Part shown: positions 1 to 5,752 of the stretch, in pieces
How positions within the stretch are numbered: position 1 is the first letter of the stretch
Layout of the letters: the number at the start of each line of letters is the position of its first letter
IMG/VR virus record: IMGVR_UViG_3300030419_002675
Coordinates: 1-29,676 of that record
Source of the DNA: a virus
Length of the DNA: 29,676 nucleotides
Strand: one strand, 5' to 3'
The notes under the pieces: model-generated
Databases searched by the model: none
Told to the model about the DNA's origin: nothing
Seen by the model: the letters and a program-made list of their open reading frames with translations, nothing else
Program-made: the position numbers and the translations under genes

Positions 1-60
1 AGCGAGCGTATTATAACACGAACGCCCGAAAACTACAAGACCCTCGGTAATACTTTGTAA
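1..60 (+). CDS. Possible 3' end of an upstream gene, cut by the window edge
   Basis: Frame 1 is open from the window start to a TAA at 58-60 and would give a 19-residue C-terminus ending KTLGNTL. Frame 3 is also open to a TAA at 48-50, so the reading frame is uncertain. The stop in frame 1 lies inside the left arm of a perfect inverted repeat (50-85), as would fit the end of a gene. No function can be given from so short a fragment, and it may not be coding. Confidence 0.25.
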   Translation, partial: SERIITRTPENYKTLGNTL

Positions 61-85
61 CCCTTAATCGTCCGTTACAAAGTAT
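50..85. repeat. Perfect 12-bp inverted repeat
   Basis: ATACTTTGTAAC at 50-61 is the exact reverse complement of GTTACAAAGTAT at 74-85, separated by 12 bases. It could fold as a stem-loop at the end of the upstream gene. No T-tract follows it, so it is not a standard intrinsic terminator. It lies just upstream of two promoter-like elements (97-104 and 117-145), so a protein-binding site or an mRNA-end hairpin are both possible. The symmetry is seen directly; the function is inferred. Confidence 0.6.
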
Positions 86-96
86 GAACAAACCCG

Positions 97-104
97 TATA
101 AATA
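97..104 (+). promoter_or_regulatory. T4-type late promoter motif TATAAATA
   Basis: TATAAATA is the T4 late promoter consensus, recognised in T4 by gp55 with the gp45 clamp. It sits 12 bases upstream of the -35 box of a sigma-70-type promoter. If used, transcription would begin near 111 and read into the gene at 176. An 8-base AT-rich match can arise by chance in this DNA, so the call is tentative. Confidence 0.45.
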
Positions 105-116
105 ACACCACTATTC

Positions 117-145
117 TTGACAGTTTTCCACAGAGGACTTATAAT
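117..145 (+). promoter_or_regulatory. Consensus sigma-70-type promoter for the gene at 176
   Basis: TTGACA at 117-122 and TATAAT at 140-145 are separated by exactly 17 bases, a perfect bacterial housekeeping promoter. The predicted start is near 152, giving a leader of about 24 bases. AGGGG at 162-166 lies 9 bases before the ATG at 176. Early genes of T4-like cyanophages are thought to be read by unmodified host polymerase, which fits this site. Confidence 0.8.
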
Positions 146-175
146 ACTAACTATAACTCCCAGGGGTCTAATCCT

Positions 176-349
176 ATGCCAGTTTCTTACTACAACTGTA
201 CACCTACTAAGTATAGAATAACGCTAGAATTAGACGTAAATGATGACTTTAACCCTAGGCAAATTAACTGGGAGAAACTGTTTCAATTGGAGGAAAATGA
301 GTCTGTCCAAAGTTATATCGAGGAGTTGAATAGTGCTGAAGGATGGTAA
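176..349 (+). CDS. Small hypothetical protein, 57 aa
   Basis: The ATG at 176 follows a consensus promoter (117-145) and an AGGGG ribosome site at 162-166. It opens a frame of 57 codons ending at TAA 347-349. The product is acidic, with a core ITLELDVNDDF followed by NPRQINWEKLFQL and a helical C-terminus ESVQSYIEEL. It resembles short conserved hypothetical proteins I recall from cyanomyoviruses, but I do not know its function. The last 17 bases overlap the next gene, whose Shine-Dalgarno lies inside this one, so the two are probably translationally coupled. The promoter, ribosome site and overlapping downstream gene support it being real despite its size. Confidence 0.7.
   Translation: MPVSYYNCTPTKYRITLELDVNDDFNPRQINWEKLFQLEENESVQSYIEELNSAEGW
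321..325 (+). promoter_or_regulatory. Ribosome binding site AGGAG that decides a GTG start
   Basis: AGGAG lies inside the upstream gene, 7 bases before a GTG at 333. The only other in-frame codon after the previous stop (327-329) is ATA, so this site fixes GTG as the start of the gene at 333-509. Confidence 0.7.
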
Positions 350-509
350 CACAAAATACACGTTAATTCCACCCGCTATTATAGAACAACTACGTGATGC
401 TAATAGAAAGGGGGAACCTCTAAAGTGTACTAGTAATGTACAACGAGGCACCATGATTCACCACACCTTCGATTATAGCGAACTTTTGGAGTATTATGCG
501 TGGAGGTAA
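333..509 (+). CDS. Small hypothetical protein with GTG start, 58 aa
   Basis: The gene starts with GTG at 333, well placed after AGGAG at 321-325, and ends at TAA 507-509. It encodes 58 residues including a basic, polar middle (IIEQLRDANRKGEPLKC) and an aromatic tail (FDYSELLEYYAWR). It overlaps the end of the preceding gene by 17 bases and shares its promoter at 117-145. I do not recognise the family. The non-ATG start and short length make it easy to miss. The strong ribosome site, open frame and coupled arrangement argue that it is real. Confidence 0.62.
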   Translation: MLKDGNTKYTLIPPAIIEQLRDANRKGEPLKCTSNVQRGTMIHHTFDYSELLEYYAWR

Positions 510-577
510 CACTAACTGACACCTAATTGACCTGCCTTAAGTAACACAAACCCCAACCCTTATTTGATCCCTTAATT

Positions 578-706
578 ATGTCTAACTCCAACACACAGTT
601 TGTATCAAGAAACTTCGCAGAATTCCTTCTTGAAAGTGCAAACAATGGTAATGAAATCCTTGCCGTATTAGATGATCTTTATGAGGTGCAATCTACCCCA
701 CTCTGA
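578..706 (+). CDS. Small hypothetical protein, 42 aa
   Basis: The ATG at 578 opens 42 codons ending at TGA 704-706. The product reads as one helical domain: residues FVSRNFAEFLLESA, then NNGNEILAVLDDLYEV. Short proteins with a G-x-EIL-x-x-LD pattern are common among hypothetical proteins of cyanophages and their hosts, but the function is unknown to me. No clear Shine-Dalgarno precedes the ATG. The gene lies 68 bases after the previous stop and just before an intrinsic terminator (733-767), so it is probably the last gene of the first unit. Confidence 0.6.
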   Translation: MSNSNTQFVSRNFAEFLLESANNGNEILAVLDDLYEVQSTPL

Positions 707-732
707 GTAACAACAATTAGAACGTAATCAGT

Positions 733-767
733 GGGTGAGTTTCTGTTAGTTACTCACCCCCTTTTTT
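733..767 (+). terminator. Intrinsic (Rho-independent) terminator
   Basis: GGGTGAGT at 733-740 pairs perfectly with ACTCACCC at 752-759 around an 11-base loop. A CC and then a run of six T (762-767) follow. It lies 26 bases after the stop of the gene at 578-706 and closes the first transcription unit. Confidence 0.85.
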
Positions 768-804
768 ATGCCTAGTTAGTGTTAACAATGGCGTTACACA
801 GTTG

Positions 805-833
805 TTGACACTGAGGGGCACGTATGTTATGAT
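805..833 (+). promoter_or_regulatory. Near-consensus sigma-70-type promoter
   Basis: TTGACA at 805-810 and TATGAT at 828-833 are 17 bases apart, one mismatch from perfect. The start would be near 840. The next convincing gene starts at 1049, which implies a leader of about 210 bases unless transcription starts again in the TATATAAAAAA region (928-1035). The 342-base gap from 707 to 1048 holds only the terminator, this promoter, a GC-rich stretch (about 890-928) and that repeat. Confidence 0.75.
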
Positions 834-927
834 AGGTTTATAACACTTAATGAGGTTATGAGTTTCTAACAGTGAATTTGACAGTATTAGCGCCCTTGTG
901 TGTTAGCGTGCCGGTCCGCGTTGCCCG

Positions 928-1035
928 TATATAAAAAAGATAGAGACCCTAACCTACAGACGTGACAATTCGAGATGTATATAAAAAAACCGCCAAAAAT
1001 TTTCCAGACCTCATTACCTTTCATATATAAAAAAA
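928..1035 (+). repeat. Three spaced copies of TATATAAAAAA in a leader
   Basis: TATATAAAAAA starts at 928, 978 and 1024, about 50 and 46 bases apart. Copies two and three are both followed by a CGCC-containing stretch (ACCGCC, ATCGCC) and another A-run, which suggests partial duplication. They could be repeated -10-like or late-promoter-like elements, or protein-binding sites. No matching -35 box is seen at the expected distance for any copy. The gene at 1049 follows with no visible Shine-Dalgarno. Confidence 0.5.
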
Positions 1036-1048
1036 TCGCCCATAAAAA

Positions 1049-1273
1049 ATGACGGACGAAACCCTTTACCATATATACGCAAAAGATAGATGTTTATATC
1101 CGTGTTTAAAAGAAGATGAATTCCAAGTAAAATGGGCAGAACTCAAAGCAATGGTTGGTTTAATGAAGACAGATTATACAGAAAACGACCTTGCATTTGT
1201 GGAGTGCCCAGCTGAGAGTAAGATTGGCGGCGGTGGGGGATCTTTCGATGATAACTTAGAACCTTCTTATTAA
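1049..1273 (+). CDS. Conserved cyanophage-type hypothetical protein, 74 aa
   Basis: The protein begins LYHIYAKDRCLYPCLKEDEF, followed by a KWAELKAMVGLMKTDY segment. This pattern matches a small conserved protein I recall in many T4-like cyanophages; its function is unknown. The N-terminal two thirds look like one compact alpha/beta domain with a Cys-x3-Cys pair. The tail is a five-Gly run followed by acidic residues, typical of a flexible linker. No Shine-Dalgarno precedes the ATG; an A-run does. The stop is followed after one base by the ATG of the next gene, so the two are probably co-transcribed from the promoter at 805-833. Coding status is near certain, function is not. Confidence 0.8.
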   Translation: MTDETLYHIYAKDRCLYPCLKEDEFQVKWAELKAMVGLMKTDYTENDLAFVECPAESKIGGGGGSFDDNLEPSY

Positions 1274-1274
1274 T

Positions 1275-1673
1275 ATGGAAACGATTGTAGTAATTGGACA
1301 AGATATATTATTCAACCTCCCTGATGAAGAGAGAGAAAAGTTTATTCATTGGGAGAGATATAAAAGAATGTATGAACGGGAATATTACAGTGATGAAGAA
1401 GGAGATGTTGAATGGGAAGGAGATGTTTTGTTTAAGGATATTGGAGATTTAATGGATTTTTGTGGTGAAGATGATTTAGCAGTACTGGGTAATGATGTAT
1501 CTACAAGGAAATATGATGTTTTTACAGAAGAAGATAAAAAGTATTTTGAGGATCTAGCAGAGAAAGAGGATGGAAATCAATTGATAATCAGATATGAAGA
1601 TGAGGGATGGTATAAAGCAAATATCCATAATCCTAAAAACTTTATGTGGAGACCTGACAATTACAAAGGTTAA
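1275..1673 (+). CDS. Acidic hypothetical protein, 132 aa
   Basis: The ATG is one base after the stop of the previous gene, so translation is likely coupled. The protein is strongly acidic, with clusters such as SDEEGDVEWEGD and GEDDLAVLGND, and aromatic-rich near both ends. I see no transmembrane segment, signal peptide or catalytic motif. The overall charge is compatible with a DNA-mimic or with a regulator that binds a basic partner, but nothing in the sequence proves that. No terminator follows. The next promoter (1694-1722) starts 20 bases after the stop, so the unit either reads through into the glycosyltransferase unit or ends by another mechanism. Confidence 0.75.
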   Translation: METIVVIGQDILFNLPDEEREKFIHWERYKRMYEREYYSDEEGDVEWEGDVLFKDIGDLMDFCGEDDLAVLGNDVSTRKYDVFTEEDKKYFEDLAEKEDGNQLIIRYEDEGWYKANIHNPKNFMWRPDNYKG

Positions 1674-1693
1674 CCGAACATTGATATTATTCA

Positions 1694-1722
1694 TTGACAC
1701 TATACATATATCAGTGTATAAT
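1694..1722 (+). promoter_or_regulatory. Consensus sigma-70-type promoter for the glycosyltransferase unit
   Basis: TTGACA at 1694-1699 and TATAAT at 1717-1722 are separated by exactly 17 bases, the second perfect match in the window. The predicted start is near 1729, only about 17 bases before the ATG at 1746. AGGA at 1731-1734 serves as a ribosome site at the very 5' end of the message. The unit runs from here to the terminator at 3130-3155. Confidence 0.82.
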
Positions 1723-1745
1723 GAAGTGAAAGGAATTAAAAGTTT

Positions 1746-2549
1746 ATGGCAAAAGGATTTACTGTAAAGGCAAATGCTCCTAAGAAGAAAGCACCTGATT
1801 GGGACTATGATGCCATTAAAGCAAGAATGAAAGGTAAGACGATTGTATTTTGTCTTCCTGGTCGTGGATGTTCTTACATTTTTCTGAAAAACTTTGTGCA
1901 GTTATGCTTTGATATGGTTCAGAATGGTATGTCTATCCAGATATCCCAGGACTATTCATCAATGGTTAACTTTGCACGTTGTAAGTGTTTAGGTGCAAAT
2001 GTATTGAGAGGTCCTAAGCAAATACCTTGGGATGGTAAACTTAAGTATGATTATCAACTATGGATTGACTCAGATATTGTCTTTGACACTAATAAGTTCT
2101 GGCAATTATGTGATATGGCAATCCCTGCAGAGTCAGTAAATGAAGATGGAAGTACTAATGAGGAAGTATTAGAAAATCGTGCAATTGCTGCCGGTTGGTA
2201 TGCTACAGAAGATGGAAGCACTACCTCTGTGGCACATTGGTTAGATGAAGAGGATTTCCGTAAGAATGGCGGAGTTATGAATCATGAAACCGTCGAAAGT
2301 ATCTCGAAACGTAAGAAGCCTTTTACAGTTGATTACACTGGATTTGGTTGGTTATTAATTAAGAAGGGTGTATTTGAGAAACTTGAGTATCCTTGGTTTG
2401 CTCCTAAGATGCAAGTCTTTGAAAGTGGGCAGGTTCAAGATATGTGCGGCGAAGACGTATCCTTCTGCTTAGATGCAAAAGAGGACGGTTATGAAATCTG
2501 GTGCGATCCTCGGATTAGGGTAGGTCACGAAAAAACTCGCATCATTTAA
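1746..2549 (+). CDS. Probable GT-A fold glycosyltransferase, 267 aa
   Basis: After a basic N-terminal tail (about 25 residues) the chain enters KTIVFCLPGRG, a Rossmann-like first strand. A helix follows, then a strand ending WIDSDIVF, where D108-S109-D110 is a DXD motif that in GT-A enzymes binds the metal and nucleotide sugar. Later come YTGFGWLLIKKGVFE, G235-E236-D237 in CGEDVSFC (position of the acceptor or base residue in family 2-like enzymes) and GHEKT at 260-264. T4-like phages use such enzymes to modify DNA, virions or host surface sugars; the substrate here cannot be told. It is the first gene of a promoter- and terminator-bounded unit. A catalytic role is inferred from motif order; an inactive relative is possible. 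Confidence 0.65.
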   Translation: MAKGFTVKANAPKKKAPDWDYDAIKARMKGKTIVFCLPGRGCSYIFLKNFVQLCFDMVQNGMSIQISQDYSSMVNFARCKCLGANVLRGPKQIPWDGKLKYDYQLWIDSDIVFDTNKFWQLCDMAIPAESVNEDGSTNEEVLENRAIAAGWYATEDGSTTSVAHWLDEEDFRKNGGVMNHETVESISKRKKPFTVDYTGFGWLLIKKGVFEKLEYPWFAPKMQVFESGQVQDMCGEDVSFCLDAKEDGYEIWCDPRIRVGHEKTRII

Positions 2550-2551
2550 CA

Positions 2552-2725
2552 ATGGGCGTTTTTGGAAGTAAGCATCCGGATTTTTCTCTTAAAACTGATG
2601 AACAACTCTGGTATGAAATAGCAGAGAACCTAACTGAACTTAAAAATAGAGATTCAGTTGAATATAGGGTAACCGCCTCTCGTGACTCGGTAAAGAAAAA
2701 ACTTGAAGAACTTGATTTATTATGA
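2552..2725 (+). CDS. Small hypothetical protein, 57 aa
   Basis: The ATG is 2 bases after the glycosyltransferase stop, and 57 codons end at TGA 2723-2725. The product starts MGVFGSKHPDF and is then mostly helical and charged (DEQLWYEIAENLTELKNR, then SVKKKLEELDLL), so a short helical hairpin or coiled coil is likely. Its stop overlaps the start of the next gene as ATGA (2722-2725), a classical translational coupling junction. Tight packing on both sides supports it. I do not recognise the family. Confidence 0.7.
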   Translation: MGVFGSKHPDFSLKTDEQLWYEIAENLTELKNRDSVEYRVTASRDSVKKKLEELDLL

Positions 2726-2805
2726 TTTACGTTATTCTCAGTCTATTATTAATTGTTAGTATTGTTACTTTATACTATATGTTTAAATACAATCCACATA
2801 CATGA
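2722..2805 (+). CDS. Membrane micropeptide, 27 aa
   Basis: The ATG at 2722 overlaps the previous stop (ATGA), and the TGA at 2803-2805 overlaps the next start (again ATGA at 2802-2805). The 27 residues are almost entirely one hydrophobic helix, IYVILSLLLIVSIVTLYYMF, followed by a short polar tail KYNPHT. This is the form of a single-span inner-membrane peptide. The double ATGA overlap is strong evidence that it is translated. Phage membrane micropeptides can affect lysis timing, superinfection or membrane proteins, but nothing points to one role. It is too small for normal gene calling. Confidence 0.6.
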   Translation: MIYVILSLLLIVSIVTLYYMFKYNPHT

Positions 2806-2990
2806 CCAAATTATACAATATTAAATTTAAAACTGATATTTTGCATAGTCGTTTAACTGCTGAAGAGGCAGCAGATAAGTTACAGGACTATGCAGATAAG
2901 TTTTATGCCCAAAAAGATGACCCAAATGCATGGCCATTTGACCCACAAGACCTAACTATGGAGGAAATTATCGATGCCGGTCAGAATTAA
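2802..2990 (+). CDS. Small hypothetical protein, 62 aa
   Basis: It starts by ATGA overlap with the membrane peptide gene and ends at TAA 2988-2990, overlapping the next gene by 17 bases. The protein begins with a beta strand (KLYNIKFKTD), then a helix SRLTAEEAADKLQDYADKFY, then an acidic, Pro-containing tail ending LTMEEIIDAGQN. The strand-helix pattern suggests a small compact fold, but I do not recognise it and see no catalytic motif. A GGAGG for the next gene lies inside its last third. Confidence 0.72.
   Translation: MTKLYNIKFKTDILHSRLTAEEAADKLQDYADKFYAQKDDPNAWPFDPQDLTMEEIIDAGQN
2960..2964 (+). promoter_or_regulatory. Ribosome binding site GGAGG
   Basis: GGAGG ends 9 bases before the ATG at 2974 and lies within the preceding gene. 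It fixes the start of the 50-residue basic protein and implies coupling of the two genes. Confidence 0.7.
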
Positions 2991-3126
2991 GCAAGGATCA
3001 TGGGGATCTTCGCAATTTATAGAATCAATTCCGAAAAAAACTCGTCAGGGAGAAGGCAAACATACAAAATATGCCGCGAGTTCTCGTAATCATGCAAAGA
3101 AAAAGTATCGTGGACAAGGAAAATAA
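2974..3126 (+). CDS. Small basic cyanophage-type protein, 50 aa
   Basis: The ATG follows GGAGG at 2960-2964, and 50 codons end at TAA 3124-3126. The protein is very basic and polar: KKTRQGEGKHTKYAASSRN, then KKKYRGQGK. This K-T-R-Q-G ... R-G-Q-G-K pattern matches a tiny protein I recall as widespread in T4-like cyanophages and usually left as hypothetical. Composition suggests nucleic-acid binding or a disordered tail-like peptide, which is inference only. It is the last gene of the unit that starts at 1694 and is followed at once by an intrinsic terminator. Confidence 0.75.
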   Translation: MPVRIKQGSWGSSQFIESIPKKTRQGEGKHTKYAASSRNHAKKKYRGQGK

Positions 3127-3129
3127 CTC

Positions 3130-3155
3130 AAAGGGCGGAAATAACGCCCTTTTTT
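3130..3155 (+). terminator. Intrinsic terminator of the glycosyltransferase unit
   Basis: AAAGGGCG at 3130-3137 pairs with CGCCCTTT at 3145-3152 around a 7-base loop, and the T-run continues to 3155. It begins 3 bases after the stop of the small basic protein and separates the early-type genes from the late structural cluster. Confidence 0.88.
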
Positions 3156-3160
3156 AATGT

Positions 3161-3167
3161 GTAAATA
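3161..3167 (+). promoter_or_regulatory. Possible late promoter motif GTAAATA
   Basis: GTAAATA, continuing as TATAAAAAG, is one base from the CTAAATA form of the cyanophage late motif. It lies 24 bases before the ATG at 3192 and directly after the terminator, where the late cluster should begin. The call is by position and similarity only. Confidence 0.4.
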
Positions 3168-3191
3168 TAAAAAGAATGAAGGATTAGAGAA

Positions 3192-3383
3192 ATGAACGAC
3201 TTTTTAGACAACTTAGCGAACGATCAACATCAAAAAATGCTTCGTGAAATCGCAAATGATGCTATTACACCTAAAAAACGTGATAGAAAAGTCCAAAATG
3301 ACCTCTATGAGAAGAAAAAAGACGATGATTTCTATGAAGGATTAGATTATGATGACGATATGATCCCAAGCGCTGAATTTTAG
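3192..3383 (+). CDS. Small acidic hypothetical protein next to gp25, 63 aa
   Basis: The ATG follows AAGGA (3179-3183) at 8 bases. The 63 residues begin with a helix, FLDNLANDQHQKMLREIAND, then a basic stretch (PKKRDRKVQNDLYEKKK) and a very acidic tail (DDDFYEG, DYDDDM). The split charge suggests disorder or assembly with partners. It lies between a terminator and the late motif of gp25, so it may be a late gene and could be a minor virion or assembly factor; that is inference from position. It is the only gene of the late cluster with a good Shine-Dalgarno. Family not recognised with certainty. Confidence 0.7.
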   Translation: MNDFLDNLANDQHQKMLREIANDAITPKKRDRKVQNDLYEKKKDDDFYEGLDYDDDMIPSAEF

Positions 3384-3392
3384 TTAGTAAAC

Positions 3393-3404
3393 CTTAATAA
3401 ATAA
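3393..3404 (+). promoter_or_regulatory. Late promoter motif upstream of gp25
   Basis: CTTAATAAATAA contains AATAAATA at 3396-3403, matching the xATAAATA late motif of T4-like cyanophages. It lies about 20 bases before the gp25 ATG, so the leader would be only about 10 bases. The same 12-base string occurs before gp8 (19912-19923) at almost the same distance. Confidence 0.65.
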
Positions 3405-3423
3405 CTAAAATTTCTATACTTCA

Positions 3424-3825
3424 ATGCCTCTCGAAAGAGTTAGTACTGCTTTTAAGGATATAAGTATGACTTTTCAGGCTAATCCCCTGAATTTTGACCT
3501 TATTGGACTTAAAAATGAGAATGCAATTGCACGCTCAGTGAAAAATATTGTATTTACTTTGCCTGGAGAGAAATTTTTCAATGAAGATTTTGGTTCTAAC
3601 ATCACTGCATCTATTTTTGAGAACATAGATGAAATTTCTGCATCCTTAATCGTTGATGAAATCAAAACTTCAATCGATAATTTTGAACCTAGAGTTGATT
3701 TAATTGATGTGAAAGCATTTCCAAACTTTGATAATAATCAATTTGACGTAATTATTACATATAACATCATAGGAGCTGAATTACCTCCTCAAGAACTACA
3801 ATTCGCGTTGCAATCAACAAGATAA
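3424..3825 (+). CDS. 25: Baseplate wedge subunit gp25
   Basis: The 133-residue protein has almost the length of T4 gp25 (132) and aligns with it along most of its length. F52-NEDFG corresponds to FDPEFG in T4, and E88-P89-R90 in NFEPRVDLIDV is the EPR motif shared by gp25-like proteins of contractile tails and type VI secretion systems. In T4, gp25 joins two gp6 chains and gp7 in the inner core of the wedge, near the tail tube and sheath initiation. Here it is directly followed by gp6 with no spacer (TAA then ATG), so wedge-core partners are made together; in T4 the gene lies far from gene 6. There is no Shine-Dalgarno, but a late motif lies at 3393-3404. Confidence 0.95.
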   Translation: MPLERVSTAFKDISMTFQANPLNFDLIGLKNENAIARSVKNIVFTLPGEKFFNEDFGSNITASIFENIDEISASLIVDEIKTSIDNFEPRVDLIDVKAFPNFDNNQFDVIITYNIIGAELPPQELQFALQSTR

Positions 3826-5751
3826 ATGCCACTAGTAAACTTTTCTAACCTTGATTTTGATCAGGTTAAGACTTCGCTTAAAGAATATCTTAAAGCAAAC
3901 TCTACTTTTACCGATTATGACTTTGAAGGGTCTAACCTTTCATCAATTATTGACCTTTTAGCATATAATACTTACATTACTTCATATAATGCCAACATGG
4001 TTTCTAATGAAGTATTCATTGATAGTGCTACTTTAAGGGAAAATGTGGTATCTTTGGCGCGAAACATTGGATATTTACCAAAATCTAAGCAAGCAGCGAC
4101 TGCAACAATCACTTTTTTCGTAGATTGCTCAAATATTACCCCAACACCTTCAAATTTGACCCTTAAAAAAGGTCCGGTAGTGGCAACTGCTGGTGTTTTT
4201 GGTAATCAATCCTTTATTTTCTCAATTCCAAGTGATGTTACTGTTCCTGTACTCGATGAAACTGCTACATTTAATGAAATGAGCGTTTATGAAGGATCTC
4301 TTTTAACATCTAACTTTACATATAGCACGAGAACGCCAAATCAGAAGTTTATTTTACCAAATTCTGGAATTGACACCACTTTATTGCAAGTAAATGTAAA
4401 AGGAAACCAACAATCTACAACTTTAACAAAATATAGCATTCAAGACAGTCTTTTTAACATCGATTCAGATTCTAAAGTGTATTATCTTCAAGAAATTGAA
4501 GATGAAAGATATCAATTAATATTTGGAGACGGTATTTTTGGAAAAGCACTTGAAGAAGGTAATTATATCACTGCTGACTACATTGTAACTAATGGAGACA
4601 GTGCAAATGGCGTAAATCAATTTGAATTTGCTGGAAATCTTTCATATACTAGAAATGGAAGCACTTATAATGTAACTTCGGGCATTTCTTTAGTAACAAC
4701 TGATATTGCAGCACAAGGTGGGCAAACTATTGAGTCCATAGATTCAATTAAAAAGTTTGCACCTCGAATTTATGCTTCCCAAAACCGTGCATTGACAGCA
4801 AATGACTATGAAACTCTAATTCCAGCAAAAATTTACCCAGAAACAGAGTCAATTTCTGTTTTTGGAGGTGAAGAATTGGTTCCACCTCAATATGGAAAGG
4901 TTTTTATCAGCATTAAACCAAAAACAGGTGATTTTTTGCCTAATTTGATAAAAGAAAACATTAGAATGAAGTTGAAGAAGTATGCTGTTGCGGGAATTGT
5001 CCCAGAAATCCTTGATTTGAAGTATTTGTATATTGAAGTTGATTCTAAGATCTATTTTAACAGTAATCTTGCACCTACAGCAGCTTCTGTTTCTAGTGTA
5101 GTTCAAGCAAATGCTAATAAGTATGCAGAATCATCAGAAATGAACAAATATGGTGCAAGATTTAAATATAGTAAGTTTTTGAATATTATTGACCAAAGTG
5201 ATGAAGCAATAACATCTAATATTACAACACTTTCTATAAGAAGAGATTTAAGAGCTGTTTTAAACACATTTGCTGAATATTCAGTAGGATTTGGAAATGC
5301 ATTCCATATTAGAAGTATGGATGGTTATAATATCAAATCTTCTGGTTTTAAAATAAGTGGAGTTAATGAAACTGTCTATATTTCAGATCTTCCTAATACA
5401 AATAGAGTTAATGGGTCTCTTTTCTTATTTACAGTCCCTACATCCGCTTCGACTGATCCAACAATTGTCAGAAGGAATGTTGGAACTATTGATTATGAAA
5501 ATGGGATTATAACAATTAATCCAATTAATATTTTATCCGGAAAATTGAAGGATAGTCAAACTATTATTGAATTATCTGCTTGTCCATCGTCTAATGACGT
5601 TATTGGATTACAGGATTTGTATTTACAACTAGATATAAGTACAAGTAACTTTGAAACAGTGGTAGATGAAATTTCTTCTGGATTGGATCCTGCAGCATCA
5701 CAATATGTTGTAACTTCTAGCTATGCAAACGGGAAACTAGTAAGATCTTAA
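3826..5751 (+). CDS. 6: Baseplate wedge subunit gp6
   Basis: The 641-residue protein is close to T4 gp6 (660) and shares its N-terminal signature. Residues 31-50 read DYDFEGSNLSSIIDLLAYNT, nearly the T4 string, followed by SATLRENVVSLARNIGYLP (about 67-85), matching the T4 region ending NGYLPTS. The middle carries the gp6/J-type baseplate features DERYQLIFGDGIFGK and ENDYETLIPAKIYP-like segments (here ANDYETL). In T4 two gp6 copies per wedge form the continuous inner ring that holds the baseplate together. The ATG directly follows the gp25 stop, and the gp7-like start comes one base after the gp6 stop. No truncation is seen. Confidence 0.95.
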   Translation: MPLVNFSNLDFDQVKTSLKEYLKANSTFTDYDFEGSNLSSIIDLLAYNTYITSYNANMVSNEVFIDSATLRENVVSLARNIGYLPKSKQAATATITFFVDCSNITPTPSNLTLKKGPVVATAGVFGNQSFIFSIPSDVTVPVLDETATFNEMSVYEGSLLTSNFTYSTRTPNQKFILPNSGIDTTLLQVNVKGNQQSTTLTKYSIQDSLFNIDSDSKVYYLQEIEDERYQLIFGDGIFGKALEEGNYITADYIVTNGDSANGVNQFEFAGNLSYTRNGSTYNVTSGISLVTTDIAAQGGQTIESIDSIKKFAPRIYASQNRALTANDYETLIPAKIYPETESISVFGGEELVPPQYGKVFISIKPKTGDFLPNLIKENIRMKLKKYAVAGIVPEILDLKYLYIEVDSKIYFNSNLAPTAASVSSVVQANANKYAESSEMNKYGARFKYSKFLNIIDQSDEAITSNITTLSIRRDLRAVLNTFAEYSVGFGNAFHIRSMDGYNIKSSGFKISGVNETVYISDLPNTNRVNGSLFLFTVPTSASTDPTIVRRNVGTIDYENGIITINPINILSGKLKDSQTIIELSACPSSNDVIGLQDLYLQLDISTSNFETVVDEISSGLDPAASQYVVTSSYANGKLVRS

Positions 5752-5752
5752 G

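Noticed and set aside
230-454. 74-codon open frame on the - strand in the left region
   Set aside because: It is antisense to two + strand small genes (176-349, 333-509) that have a consensus promoter and ribosome sites. It has none itself.
878-906. Second TTGACA (878-883) with TGTTAG 17 bases downstream
   Set aside because: The -10 box is poor, and a much better promoter lies 45 bases upstream.
872-934. 20-codon GTG frame through the GC-rich patch of the leader
   Set aside because: It has no ribosome site and no recognisable product, and it ends in the first TATATAAAAAA element. Too weak to call a gene.
887-1072. 61-codon - strand frame over the leader with the TATATAAAAAA elements
   Set aside because: Its Phe/Tyr/Ile-rich product comes from the A-rich repeats read in reverse, and no - strand promoter or Shine-Dalgarno was seen.
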